DNA of 64,000 nucleotides from Stomoxys calcitrans (GCF_963082655.1 NC_081554.1:45993826-46057825); one strand, 5' to 3'. Positions 23,549 to 33,420 are shown, counted from the stretch's first letter. Notes: a model not told the origin generated them from the sequence alone. A program made the numbers and translations.

Positions 23549-26212
23549 TTACAGTAGGTCTTGCGGTGCTTTTCTTTTGAGCCGCTTAAATGTTTCAGTG
23601 TTCCTCATCAGGTTTGTTGCTAGTGGGTTTGGATGTTGTTGAATTCTCAATTTATAATTTTGGAGTTGTGACAATACTTCTTCCTGGACAGTTTTTATAT
23701 TTAATTCCTCGTGTAGTCGCTTATTAGTTATGTAGTATGGTGCACCTGCAATTTTGCGTAATGTTTTTGATTGTAGTTGCTGTAGTAGTTTGATTGTTGT
23801 ATGTGAAGCGGTTCCCCATAGCTGGATACCGTATGTCCAGATTGGTTTTATAATGCATTTGTATATAAGTATCTTATTTTCTAAGGATAACTTGGAATTT
23901 GGTCCAATCAGAAAATTCATTTTTTGTAGTTGTATATCACAAGCTTTTCTTTTTATTTTTATGTGCGTTTTCCAAGTTAGTTTCTTGTCCAAGTATAGTC
24001 CCAGATATTTCGCCTCATTCGCCTGCGGGAGTTGGACTTCATTCATTTGAACTGGAGGGCAGTTTCCGTGGTTAAGTGTGAATGTTACGTGTATAGACTT
24101 AGTTTCATTTGGTTTTATACGCCAGTGTTTCAGCCACTCGCACAAAGTATTTAGGTAGGTTTGAAGCATATTGCTTGCTATTTGTGGATTTTTATTAACA
24201 GCTAGCACAGCGGTGTCATCAGCGAATGTACCCACCACTGCGTTCTCTGTCTGTGGTAGATCAGATGTGAACAAGATATATAAGATTGGGCCCATCACAC
24301 TCCCCTGTGGTACCCCAGCTCTGACAGATTTTAAATCACTCATTTCATCGGCCTCATGGACGAAGAACATTCTTTTTTGAATATATGATTTAATTAATAG
24401 ATAGTAATTTATTGGAAGAAGTTTCCTTGCCTTGTAGAGAAGACCCTCATGCCATACCTTGTCAAAGGCTTGCGAGATGTCTAAAAATGCGGAAGTACAG
24501 TACTGCTTTGATTCAAATGCAGAATTTATGGTTTCCACTAATCTGTGGATTTGTTCAGTAGTCCCGTGATTCTTTCTAAATCCGAATTGATGATTTGGTA
24601 TCAAGTTATTTTCCTCAATTATTGGCATTAATCTCTTAAGAAATAGAGATTCGAATACCTTTGAAATTATTGGCAGTAGGCTTATTGGTCGATATGATTT
24701 GACTTGATCGGATGGTTTTCCAGGTTTCTGGATCATTGTGACTTGGGCAACTTTCCATTGGGGCGGAATGAAGCAGCGCTTTAAACAGGCATTGAATATG
24801 AACGTAATGAAGTCAGTACCTTCTTTAGGGAGTTCTTTGAGTATTTTAGGGGTTATTAAGTCATAGCCAGGAGCCTTACCAGGTTTTAGAATCTTTATTG
24901 CATGTGAGACTTCGGCTTTTGAAATTTTCTTTATTGGCAGGTCAAGCTGATGAGGTTCATTTAAGAAAGTTTCCAAGCATTTGGGCGGTTCTTCCGAGCT
25001 ATTTGGGGTGAAAACATCGTATAAATGATTGGCAAATGTGTAGGCTTTTTCTAAGTTGCTTTTTGTCCACGAGTTACCAGACTTTCGAATTGGGTAATTG
25101 ATTTTTGGCTCATTTTTGAGTTTTTTCGTGATTTTCCATAGAGAATAGTCTGTTGACTTTGTTGGCCCAAGATTTTGGATTTCTTGTTCAATATGGTTAT
25201 TATCTACGCATTTTAATAACTTTTGCAAATCTGCAGTTGCTTTATTAAGTTTTCGTTTGTTCTCTGGTGATTTTGTTTTTTGCCAACGTTTTTTCGCCTT
25301 GCGCTTTTCTTTAACTTTTCTCTGTATAAAGGCAGGGTATTTGTATGATTCTATGAAACTTTTCTTGGGTGTAGAGTTCCATGAAGCGCTCTGTATAGTT
25401 TGCACTAGGTGGTCTACGGCGTAAGAAATGTCTTGATCTGATTTTAAAGGTAAATTTTGATGTAATGTTTTGCTGACTAGGTAACGAAAATAATGCCAGT
25501 TAGTCTTATTATTGTGAAGTTTACATTTTTGATCTTGGGGTATATGCTGTGCGTGCAATGATAGAAAGACTGGTGTGTGATCAGAAGACAGATCGTGGCT
25601 TGAAAAACATTTTTCGGAGCCAGCCGAAATCCCTTTGGAAACGCAGAAATCTATAAGATCTGGGGTTTTATTCAGATCTGACGGCCAATATGTTGGAGAA
25701 TATGGTGAAATAACCCGAAGATTAAGTTCTTTTATAGCCCAGTATAACTGTCGGCCTTTCGGCGTATTAAGACGTGATCCCCATATTGTGTGCTTGGCAT
25801 TGTAGTCTCCACAAGCTATGAATTTGCTTCCTAATGTCTTAAAGAAATTAATATAATTTTCTTTTTTGATGGTATGTTTTGGTGGACTATAGATTGATGA
25901 CACTGTTAAAGGTCCTTGCATGCTTTCTACTATGATGTTTGTTGCCTGAATTATATCGGAGCTGTAGTGGGTTCCTTGGTGATGCTTAATGGATTGCTTT
26001 ATCAAGATTCCTGAACCACCACGTGCCATTCCAGATGGGTGCATAACGTGGTAAAAATCGTATTGGGGGATACAAAAGTGATGCTTGCTGGTAAAATGTG
26101 TCTCTGACACAAGAAGTATGTCTATTTGATTAGAAGACAAAAAGTTTTTCACTTCTAAGGTATGTTGTGCCAGACCGTTGGCATTCCAGAACACTATATT
26201 AAGAAAGTTCAT
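23549..26212 (-). CDS. Jockey-type ORF2: endonuclease-reverse transcriptase
   Basis: An uninterrupted 887-residue protein, close to the length usual for jockey-clade ORF2. Residues 1-220 are the EEP endonuclease that nicks target DNA: WNANG at 9-13, SETHF at 36-40, GDYNAKHTIWGSR at 135-147 and SDHTP at 210-214. Residues about 470-750 are the reverse transcriptase: KSYRPISLLPIISKVFE at 505-521, FLDISQAFDKVW at 576-587, AGVPQGSVMGP at 632-642, FADDTAVLAV at 663-672 and YLGLYLDKKLTW at 736-747. Expected catalytic aspartates are D578, D665 and D666, all present. No RNase H domain follows, as in jockey. The start ATG lies two bases past the ORF1 stop (TAA-TA-ATG), suggesting termination-reinitiation. 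Only this ORF in the window looks functional. Confidence 0.92.
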   Translation of the reverse strand: MNFLNIVFWNANGLAQHTLEVKNFLSSNQIDILLVSETHFTSKHHFCIPQYDFYHVMHPSGMARGGSGILIKQSIKHHQGTHYSSDIIQATNIIVESMQGPLTVSSIYSPPKHTIKKENYINFFKTLGSKFIACGDYNAKHTIWGSRLNTPKGRQLYWAIKELNLRVISPYSPTYWPSDLNKTPDLIDFCVSKGISAGSEKCFSSHDLSSDHTPVFLSLHAQHIPQDQKCKLHNNKTNWHYFRYLVSKTLHQNLPLKSDQDISYAVDHLVQTIQSASWNSTPKKSFIESYKYPAFIQRKVKEKRKAKKRWQKTKSPENKRKLNKATADLQKLLKCVDNNHIEQEIQNLGPTKSTDYSLWKITKKLKNEPKINYPIRKSGNSWTKSNLEKAYTFANHLYDVFTPNSSEEPPKCLETFLNEPHQLDLPIKKISKAEVSHAIKILKPGKAPGYDLITPKILKELPKEGTDFITFIFNACLKRCFIPPQWKVAQVTMIQKPGKPSDQVKSYRPISLLPIISKVFESLFLKRLMPIIEENNLIPNHQFGFRKNHGTTEQIHRLVETINSAFESKQYCTSAFLDISQAFDKVWHEGLLYKARKLLPINYYLLIKSYIQKRMFFVHEADEMSDLKSVRAGVPQGSVMGPILYILFTSDLPQTENAVVGTFADDTAVLAVNKNPQIASNMLQTYLNTLCEWLKHWRIKPNETKSIHVTFTLNHGNCPPVQMNEVQLPQANEAKYLGLYLDKKLTWKTHIKIKRKACDIQLQKMNFLIGPNSKLSLENKILIYKCIIKPIWTYGIQLWGTASHTTIKLLQQLQSKTLRKIAGAPYYITNKRLHEELNIKTVQEEVLSQLQNYKLRIQQHPNPLATNLMRNTETFKRLKRKAPQDLL

Positions 26213-26214
26213 TA

Positions 26215-27015
26215 TTAGATTTGTGTTAATTTTGAAGTTAGACTCATAAGAAGGCTTGTCATCTGCTGCATAAGTGTTCCTAAATTGCTTAACATTTCAT
26301 GTATTTCGGATACTTGCGGACTTCGATCCGTTTGAAGATTTTGTGGCTGAATTTGGGTGTTTTGTTGTGAGGTTTGCGGAAAATCTGTTCTTCTAGCAGC
26401 GCTTGAATATGTGGGGTTCGTCGTCAAAGTTCGGGTTTCAGGCTGTTGACTCTCTCTCGTGTTTCTAAGAGAGGGGTAATGTTGGGAGTAAATTTGCTTA
26501 TAAATTGAACATCCTTTATAATTTGCTGGGTGATTACCATTACATAAGGCGCACTTTACCTCGTCTGCCCAGTTTTTGCGTTCGCATGATTTTGATTCAT
26601 GGTGTCCAGCACACTTAATGCAGACTGATTTTTTCTTGCAATATGACTTTGTATGGCCGTATTGTTGACAGTTTGAGCATTGAGGGACTATTTTCTTAGG
26701 ACGCGGAGGCTCAAATCTAATAACGCATGACATAAGTTTTGTTACGGAATATATATCTTTATTGTTGGGCTTGGTGCTCAATTCGACCTCAAACAGAGGA
26801 AGCGGAACCTTTGTATAACGACTTCTTATATTCCATATATTTTTGACTTCATGTCCAAGTTGGGAGAGCTCGTTTTTCAAGTCGTCTATATTTGCTGTTG
26901 AGTGCATATTTCGCAAGATTACTTTAAATCCCCTTTCAGATTTTGGTTTGTAAGTAAAGAACTCAGTGTTTTTCTTTTCTAGTTCACCAATAATTTTTTT
27001 ATAAGATCTCAGATA
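26215..27015 (-). CDS. Jockey-type ORF1 (Gag-like), 5'-truncated
   Basis: About 266 codons remain of an RNA-binding Gag-like protein that packages the element's RNA. After an RRM-like stretch (KSERGFKVILRNMHSTANID), it carries three zinc knuckles: CSNCQQYGHTKSYC, CIKCAGHHESKSC and CALCNGNHPANYKGC. A Q/T/S-rich tail follows, then a short hydrophobic LMQQMTSLLMSLTSKL end. The frame stays open to 27192, but the first ~59 residues are read from mini-me DNA and flanking sequence beyond the insertion point at 27015, so they are not native ORF1. The native N-terminus is missing. ORF2 follows after two bases. Confidence 0.85.
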   Translation of the reverse strand, partial: YLRSYKKIIGELEKKNTEFFTYKPKSERGFKVILRNMHSTANIDDLKNELSQLGHEVKNIWNIRSRYTKVPLPLFEVELSTKPNNKDIYSVTKLMSCVIRFEPPRPKKIVPQCSNCQQYGHTKSYCKKKSVCIKCAGHHESKSCERKNWADEVKCALCNGNHPANYKGCSIYKQIYSQHYPSLRNTRESQQPETRTLTTNPTYSSAARRTDFPQTSQQNTQIQPQNLQTDRSPQVSEIHEMLSNLGTLMQQMTSLLMSLTSKLTQI

Positions 27016-27092
27016 TCTCAGACGAATATTTCGAGTAGTTACAAACAGAATGAGGAAATTAGTATACCCCCATCCTAGGATGGAGGGTATAA
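27016..27092 (+). mobile_element. mini-me 3' terminus, right part
   Basis: TCTCAGACGAATATTTCGAG, GTTACAAACAGAATGAGG and GGATGGAGGGTATAAAAAC are the final bases of the mini-me element begun at 21682. The first 12 bases are the right copy of the jockey target-site duplication. Confidence 0.85.
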
Positions 27093-27126
27093 AAACCTCG
27101 AAAAAGAAAATCAATGTCAGAAACTC

Positions 27127-27690
27127 TTTACTATATAATAGGTTCCCATACCACGCCCGTAAGTTGGCTCGTGTCTGGCATTGTGTCCCCACCTAAGTGC
27201 TGGTGCCTGTTAGCCGGGCAATGACATAGGAAATGATCCAACGTCTCATTATCCTCCCCACATGCCCTACACATGCTATCACTTACTACACCTATTTGGC
27301 ATAAGTGAGCTCGTAGTCCTACAGGGTGGCTGATGAAAGCCGCTACCAAAAAAAAATGTAATAACTTTTTTTCTATTTAATAATAATAATTTAATAATTA
27401 ATTTAATTAATTAATTAATTAATTTAATTAATAATAATTTAATAATTAATTTAATAATTTAATTTAACATGAATAAAAGAAAAATGTATTCCATACACCG
27501 AAAAAAAAATGTAGCAATATTCATCATTGTAGCAATATTCATCAGCCACCCTGTATGTGTCCCATTACAATACCGAAAGCTATACTGACCTCCTTCTTAA
27601 ATGCCGGATCGCCTGATAGGATTTAGTCATTACACCGACAATTTCGCTGTTCCACAGTGTTCGTCGCTAGTTTTTTTTTTTTTTTTTTTG
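27127..27690 (-). pseudogene. I-group LINE C-terminal remnant, split by a MITE
   Basis: On the minus strand the right part (27556-27640) reads GDPAFKKEVSIAFGIVMGH. After the MITE at 27322-27553 the frame resumes as IGLRAHLCQIGVVSDSMC, then RACGEDNETLDHFLCHCPA. The Cys/His cluster (CRxCxEDxETLDHFLCxCP) follows RNase H in I/LOA-group LINEs. Upstream, the segment overlaps in content with the RNase H remnant at 29796-30490 (GDPGDETRQLLKGSKNEVRM), so both belong to one family. No RT is attached here. Confidence 0.75.
27322..27553. mobile_element. Tc1/mariner-type MITE with TA target site
   Basis: A 232-bp element with ends CAGGGTGGCTGATGAA... and ...TTCATCAGCCACCCTG, flanked by TA on both sides (27320-27321, 27554-27555). 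Next to the TIRs each end has a GCTAC segment and an A9-type run followed by TGTA; the right end carries an extra GTAGCAATATTCATCA copy. The interior is almost pure A/T (TTAATTAATTAATTAATT). It has no coding capacity. It interrupts a LINE remnant whose reading frame rejoins when the element and one TA are ignored. Confidence 0.85.
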
Positions 27691-27701
27691 GGGGGGGGGG
27701 G
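27671..27701 (+). repeat. Adjacent homopolymers T19 and G12
   Basis: About 19 T are followed by about 12 G. The run separates the LINE remnant on the left from the transposase remnant on the right. Its exact length is unlikely to be reliable in an assembly. Confidence 0.7.
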
Positions 27702-27892
27702 CTACGTCAAGTCATTGGTCTTTGCCAACAAGTCGACGACGTTGGAATAGCTTAGAGCCAACACTGAACGGGAAATAGCGACCATTTTGGCATCAATGTG
27801 TGGCCGAGTCATCGAAAATTGGATCAAGCCTATAGACAGATGCAAAGTAGCCCATGGTGGCCATACGAATGAAGTTTAGTTCCATTCATAAA
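27702..27892 (+). pseudogene. Mariner-superfamily transposase C-terminal fragment
   Basis: The frame reads YVKSLVFANKSTTLE, a stop, then LRANTEREIATILASMCGR, VIENWIKPIDRCKVAHGGH and a short tail. The pattern (WGYVKSLVYADKP-like start, then a helix ending ENWxxRxDxCxxxxGGH) is the C-terminus of insect IS630-Tc1-mariner transposases, past the last catalytic acidic residue. It has an in-frame stop and lacks all upstream domains. Confidence 0.55.
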
Positions 27893-27950
27893 TGTTTTGG
27901 TTGTACTTCAAGCCGATAAACAAGTTTTTGAAATATCTCTCGCACTGCCT

Positions 27951-29175
27951 GATTTATATACCCTACACCACCACTGTGGTACAGGGTATTATAGATTTGT
28001 GCATTTGTTTACACCGCTAAGAAGGAGAAGAGCTAGACCCATTGATAAGTATACCGATCGACTAAGAATCACTTTCTGATTCGATTTGGCCATGTCCGGC
28101 TGTCCGTCCGTCTGTGAGTCCATGTATTCTTGTAATCAAAGTGCAAGTCGTATTTGTTGTTCAATCATCACGAAATTTTGCACATATCACTTTTTTAGCT
28201 CAAGGACAAAGGCTATTGATTTTGATAAAAATCGGTTCAGATTTAGATATAGCTCCCATATATATGTATCGGCCGATTTGCACTTAAAGGAGTAAGTAAG
28301 GACAATTTTCAACCGATCTGCACAAAATTTGGCACGGATTGTTTTGTTAGCGATCTTAACATATCTGCAAAATTTCATCAAAATCGGTTCAGATTTAGAT
28401 ATAGCTCCCATATATATGTATCGCCCGATTTGCACTTAATGGCCCTAGAAGCTACAATTTTCAACCGATTTGCACAAAAGTGGACATGGAATGGTTTGTT
28501 ACCGATTTTTATATATGTGCAAATTTTCATCCAAATCGGTTCAGATTTAGATATAGCTCCCATATATATGTATCGCCCGATTTGCACTTAAATGGCCGTA
28601 GTAGCCAAAATTTTCAACCGATCTGCACAAAATTGGGCATGGATTGTTCTGTTACTGATTTTAACATATCTGCAAATTTTCGTCTCCATCGGTTCAGATT
28701 TAGATATAGCTCCCATTTACATGTATCGCCCGATTTGTACTTAAATGGCCCTAGAAGCTACAATTTTCAACCGATCTGCACAAAATTTGGCACGGATTGT
28801 TCTGTTACCGATCTCAACATATTTGCTAGATTTCATCAAAATCGGTTCAGAGTTATATATAGCTCCCATTTATATGTATCGCCCGATTTGCACTTAAATG
28901 GCCCTAGAAGCTACAATTTTCAACGGATTGGCACCAAAGTGGACATGAATTGTTTTGTTACTGATTTTCATATACCTGCAAATTTTTATCCAAATCGGTT
29001 CAGATTTAGATATAGCTCCCATATCGCCCGATTTGCACTTAAATGGCCGTTGTAGCCAAAATTTTCAACCGATCTGCACAAAATTTGGCACATATTGTTT
29101 TGCTACTGATCTTAACATATTTGCTAGATTTCATCAAAATCTGTTCAGATTTTGATATAGCTCCAATATATATGT
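27951..29175 (-). mobile_element. mini-me relative, second subfamily (terminal hairpin, ~153-bp units)
   Basis: On the minus strand this element ends at the left with a hairpin formed by ATACCCT...ACCAC/TGTGGT...AGGGTAT (27959-27990). It has a GTCY tract with core (CATGTCCGGCTGTCCGTCCG near 28091). About seven tandem units follow, each with ATCGGTTCAGATTTAGATAT and CCCATATATATGTATCGCCC; landmarks fall at 28231, 28383, 28535, 28688, 28841 and 28994, spaced 152-153 bp. Read in reverse complement the unit aligns to the type II unit (CGGGCGAT...GGGAGCTATATC...CTGAACCGAT), so the subfamilies share ancestry. The frames at 28187-29055 only translate repeats. The 5' start is not visible. Confidence 0.75.
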
Positions 29176-29179
29176 TTAA

Positions 29180-29760
29180 GTATTAGGATCTGTCCGATGG
29201 GCGGCATTGAGTTTCCCGCCACTACACTGCCTGATGTCTCAATATGAGGATATTTGCATATCCTAGTCTTCTCAATTTTAAAAGATACGGCCATGGCCAC
29301 GTTGTACCACATGCCTTGAGTCAAACATGTCATGGGGACCTGATCGATGCCCACAACAAGGAGAGTTCCTTCCTCCTTCTCCTTCCTGTGGATAATCTCC
29401 CATTTCGCCACGACCTTGGTTTTGATTTTGCTTGTTTAATACTTCCATCATGCGGTCCGTCACGATTCACATCCTTGATGAAGCCCCTCGTCTTTGTGAG
29501 CTGTGGGATGTTCATCTTGCTCACAAGGCCAAGCTTTGGTCGTCAAGGAGTGTGGAGACTTCCAACGACCTTTTTGACTGTATCAATACATTCCCTCTAT
29601 ACTCGCAGCTTATAATTCTTATGGGTGGACCCCCTTCGGGGTTCAGCACATGTTCGATAACGCGTTTGTTTACCAAATGCCTCACTTGGGACCGACGATC
29701 TGGTGGTCAGCACGTAGTGCACTCTAAAAAGTAATCCATACTGAAAAGTAATCGAGAAAA
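29180..29760 (-). pseudogene. Probable LINE ORF1 remnant
   Basis: On the minus strand a fragment reads AKWEIIHRKEKEEGTLLVVG, IDQVPMTCLTQGMWYN and VAMAVSFKIEKTRICKY, resembling the C-terminal globular part of ORF1 proteins from I-group LINEs (related to the DUF4780-type domain). Right of it the same strand continues with broken frames to about 29740. Position between the mini-me element and an RNase H remnant supports LINE origin. The identification is tentative. Confidence 0.4.
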
Positions 29761-29795
29761 AAATCTAAGTCGGGAGTTCTATGCTACTAACAAAA

Positions 29796-30490
29796 TCAGT
29801 TATTGTTTACCAGACAGACAATGATATAGGAAAGGTTCCAATGTCTCATCATCTTCCCTGCCTGCCCAGTTATGATAACGAAAGACATCCTGACCTCATT
29901 TTTACTTCCTTTCAATAATTGGCGCGTTTCATCGCCCGGATCTCCCCATAGGATTTTCATCGTCCTACCGGCTATTGAACTATTCCATAGTGTCTCGTTC
30001 GTAGCCCAAGACCTATACTTGGATTGCGTCAACACTAAAGGCTTCGGGTTAAGCAAGTTTATTGACGGCAGTCCTTTGGCTTTCATGGCCAAATCGTCTG
30101 CTCTTTCATTCCCCCTTAAGTAAGGGGGGCCCGGTACCGAAACAATGCGAATCTTCCCATCTTCAGAGATGGCGTAATTCACTTTTCGACATTCCAATAT
30201 TGTTCGCGACTTTACCGTCCTGGTTGGTATTGCCTATGATGGCCAGTTTACTGTACGTGAAGATGTTGACATTCGACATCCTCCCGTAAACACCACACAA
30301 CCTCACGCATTTCGTGATCGCCCGGATCTCTGCCTGCAAGATCGTATTATGTTCAGGCAGTCGAAAACAGATCTCAGTCCCTGGGTTCTCAGTGTAGACC
30401 CCTAGGACCACTCTGTCCTCAAGCTTTGGTCCTATCGTCTATCATGAACTTTCAGATGGCAATGCCAGAATTCCGTCAATCCAAGATTTT
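29796..30490 (-). pseudogene. I-group LINE RNase H domain, degenerate
   Basis: Minus-strand frames at 30411-30163 read KLEDRVVLGVYTENPGTEI, FRLPEHNTILQAEIRAITK and NVNIFTYSKLAI, the first half of RNase H (expected TDGS, E and D positions, two of them altered). From 30197 the second half follows as VSVPGPPYLRGNERADDLA, corresponding to the usual HxGxxGNExAD motif with the His replaced. The C-terminal KGSKNEVRMSFVIITG and RHWNLSYIIVCL region follows. The domain degrades the RNA strand after reverse transcription in I/LOA-type elements. Substitutions and frame breaks indicate it is inactive. Confidence 0.75.
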
Positions 30491-30587
30491 GCTTCCGGCG
30501 GCATTGCCTCGCACTTGAACTCAAGCGTCGTATCAGGTATCCGATCGGAAACCTCTTAAGTTCTTTCCAGGTTTTCTATCGTCGCCT

Positions 30588-31805
30588 TGACTATACCACC
30601 ATGTTGTGATCTGCTGCTATCCTCTATCCGCAACGGATGGACTGCTAATATCGATTACAGCAGATGCTCTGCTGTGCTCCTAAGTTCATAGTCTACCATG
30701 AAGACTCAAGGGTCGTGCGCGTTTTCTTCCTTTCTGTTCCGACCTTGTCTCCATCCTTGGGATACTCTCTAGAGTCCTCTTTGAGGCTGGGCTGGCTTGG
30801 TGTTCCCAGGGTATCCGTAGAAGTGCCTGGATAATCAGTTTCTTCCCATCCAGCATCTTGCGCTTTCGAACGCTTGCGCTGCCGGTACACACACCTCTGT
30901 CTCCTTCGTCGGGCACCGAATCGCTTTCTCTGTTAGCTTAGCAAAGCAATCGCTTACTTCTGCCGTCATCCGACTATCCTCATCTCTTGATTCGGCAGAG
31001 ATTACTGTATCTGCCGGTTTTCACTTTTAAGGTATTTGATAACGCATTTATCAACCGATCTTCTCAATATTTTGCACTACGATTTTTTTTATAATTCATT
31101 AAATGGTTGGCTTCGCCCGACTTTAACCGGGCCTTACTTGTTTATACCACATTGGTTTGACCTGCAGCTATCCTCTATCCCTATCGGATGCACTGCTGAT
31201 ATCGATGACTGCATATGCTCTGCTGCACTTCTGACCACTCTGGCTTAAGAAGACGGCTCTTTACTCTTCTTCAGTGACCATCTTCACTTTTTGGAAATCA
31301 CAGTCCTCCATGAAGGCTCAAGGGTCTTGCGCGTTTTCTTCCTTCCTGTTCCGACCTTGTCTCTCTCTCTCTCTCTGGAGTCCCCTTTGAGGCTGGGCTG
31401 GCTTGGTGTTCCCAGGGTATTTGAAAGCGAGGAGCTCTTGTTTCCAGCGTTTTAGCTGTGTTATCGTATTCGGGAGATCTGATTCTTTTTCCAGTTTACG
31501 TAGAAGTGCCTGGAATGGCAGTTCCTTCCCTTCCAGCATCCTGCGCTTTCTACCGCTTGCGTTGCCGGTACACACTCCTCTGTCTCCTTCGTCGGATAGC
31601 TTTCTCCGAATGCTTGTGAGCTTGGCAAAGCCATCGCACACTTCTGCCGTCATCCGACTATGCTCATCTTTCAATTCGGTAGAGATGACTGTATCGGTCG
31701 ATTTTCACTTTTAAGGCATTTATCAAACGATCTTCTCAATATTTTGCACTACGATTTTTTCTATAATTCATTAAATGGTTGGCTTCGCCCGACTTTAACC
31801 CTTAC
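30588..31805 (-). pseudogene. Two tandem copies of a LINE ORF1 start region
   Basis: Two minus-strand copies lie head to tail. The right copy (31141-31805) begins ACATGTAAGGGTTAAAGTCG and GGCGAAGCCAACC, and encodes TAEVCDGFAKLTSIRRKLSD, EGDRGVCTGNASGRKRRMLE and PFQALLRKLEKESDLPNTIT, then a P/Q/R-rich tail (31690-31318). The left copy (30588-31140) begins ACAAGTAAGGCCCGGTTAAA with the same hairpin-forming AAGTCGGGCGAAGCC and encodes the diverged EGDRGVCTGSASVRKRKMLD. Both share the downstream CTATCCTCTATCC / ATCGATtACtGC-type segment. The protein looks like an N-terminal ORF1 region of the I-group LINE whose RNase H lies to the left; I do not recognise a finer family. Confidence 0.6.
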
Positions 31806-32825
31806 ATGTTTCTTAATATTCCATTCTAATAACCCTAAATTCAAGTATCTAAATTCTTGAAAAACCAACCGTCACTGTGTTTGTTTTTCATGCAGTTTGA
31901 CAAGTTTTACGATATAGAAGTGCCCGATTCATGTGGAATCTTTTTCTTTCATTGCAATGCTGAAAGAAAACTGAAAGTAAACCAATGGCACAACAGTTTT
32001 GCAAACATTATAAATATTTGAAAGACAGAGACAGACTTGTTAAAGCTCAAACAACTGCAACTGCTAACAGAGTTCTTGTGATGATGAATGTTGGGTGTTT
32101 GCACGATGAATAAATGTTGTGTGTAACCTTGTGCCACAAATCTTTGGATTCTTATGAATGTGATGACTATCTCGGTCTCTTTCCATCGGTATATGAACAA
32201 CAAATGTGTGATGAAGTGCAGTGATAAAAGCGCACACTTAGTAAACCCTAGAAAACATATCCAACACCACAGCAAACCAAACATTTTTCACATTTATTTG
32301 GTAGAATAAACCGTAAATAATTAAGTGCGCTTTTAGCATTAATGCACATTTTTCAAATTTGGGTTAGAGTAATTCTTGGAGTCTCATTACGAATGAAATG
32401 GGTTCAATTTTATTCGTTATACATATTGCTAAAGTTTAATAACAAGCAAAGCTCTAAGCAAAATCGTTGTAGATTAAAATTTGAAAGGGTAAAATTGTGA
32501 AAACAAGCCATTGCTTGGGTGTCATACTTAATGCGCTTACTAGGATTTTGTGTTAGGGAGAAGATAGCAAAATGATGTAAGTATTTAACATTTGAATAAC
32601 AAAAAAAATACATGCATGCATTATGACCGAAAGGACGTCAATGGGGCTTAAGTTAGATAAGGTAAGAGTTGCAGTCCTTTACAGGCTCGCTTAGGCAATT
32701 TTAAGTCCATTGTAATACCACAGTGGCAGTAGACCAAAGCCTCTGGTGGGAAACCAAGCTACAGTCCTCGCTTTAGTAATCTGAGTAAGCTACCAACCCG
32801 GCTACCGGGGCGCCTTGTCAATGGT
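31806..32825. other. Gene-free stretch
   Basis: Unique-looking sequence to about 32640. The minus-strand frame 31949-32284 (111 codons, Phe/Leu/Cys-rich) has no family signature and AT-rich composition, so I do not call it. From 32640 to 32825 sequence such as CAGTCCTTTACAGGCTCGCT, CTCTGGTGGGAAACCAAGC and CCCGGCTACCGGGGCGCC is more GC-rich and could be an unclassified repeat seen only once here. Confidence 0.35.
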
Positions 32826-33180
32826 GCTCACACAATTCAACAAAATCGGCTTATAAATGGACCTTATATAGGTTATCCAAATATGCAACATACAAGGGAG
32901 GGATGTGAAGGCGTCTAATGCAACTCACTGTAACAAAATACGGCATAATTTGGTAATAAATTCGCCTTTTATGGGCGAAACCCCTCTATCGGGAGATGCT
33001 TTTTATCGCAGATATATCGAAATGTTGTCCTATCTGGGCCAAACTCTGCACACTGTGTCAAATTTTAAACTGGACCATACTTAACAAAGCTGAAGAGACA
33101 AAACTCAATGTCCTAAATTTCAACGCAATCGGGCAATCCAATCGGGCGTTTTATGGGGCAAAATATAAATTTTCCCCATA

Positions 33181-33362
33181 AACATTCCACTAAGGAAAAG
33201 GGGCACACTTCTCACATATCAATGAGTGCAGTCCGATTTAAGCTAAACCTCAATGATAAGGGGCCTCCTTTTTATAGCCGAGTACGAACGGCGTGCCACC
33301 CAGGATTCGAATCCAGGCTTTCAGCGTCATAGGCGGATATGCTAACCTCTGCGCTACGGTGG
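33181..33362 (-). mobile_element. tRNA-derived SINE, internally deleted
   Basis: On the minus strand it begins CCACCGTAGCGCAGAGGTTA (A box) and carries a B-box-like CTGGATTCGAATCCTGG. It jumps directly to GGCACGCCGTTCGTACTCGG and ends CCTTAGTGGAATGTT. About 110 bp of the body present in the 56833 copy are missing between B box and 3' half. Confidence 0.8.
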
Positions 33363-33420
33363 TTTTATAGGGCAAATAACTTAATTTAGAGATCGGTCTA
33401 TATCTCAGCTCTACCTAACT

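Larger units (their letters stand above)
23382..27015 (-). mobile_element. Young jockey-clade LINE with intact ORF2
   Basis: A 3.63-kb minus-strand insertion. It has an 18-bp oligo(T) (poly(A) tail) at 23381-23398, a ~150-bp 3' UTR with AATAAA (complement at 23407-23412), a complete ORF2 (23549-26212) and a 5'-truncated ORF1 (26215-27015). It is flanked by TCTCAGACGAAT at 23370-23381 and 27016-27027, a 12-bp target-site duplication of the mini-me element it entered. The tail, TSD and undamaged ORF2 indicate recent insertion by target-primed reverse transcription. Its 5' end falls inside ORF1, so the promoter and ORF1 start are lost and the copy is probably not autonomous. Family assignment rests on zinc knuckles in ORF1, apurinic-like endonuclease plus RT in ORF2, and FADD in place of YADD. 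Confidence 0.92.

Noticed and set aside
28480..29055. 191-codon plus-strand frame with repeated motifs
   Set aside because: The motif repeat equals the 153-bp DNA unit, which is a multiple of three. It is non-coding repeat DNA of a mini-me relative.
31949..32284. 111-codon minus-strand frame, hydrophobic and Cys-rich
   Set aside because: No family signature, AT-rich composition, no splice or promoter support; treated as chance.
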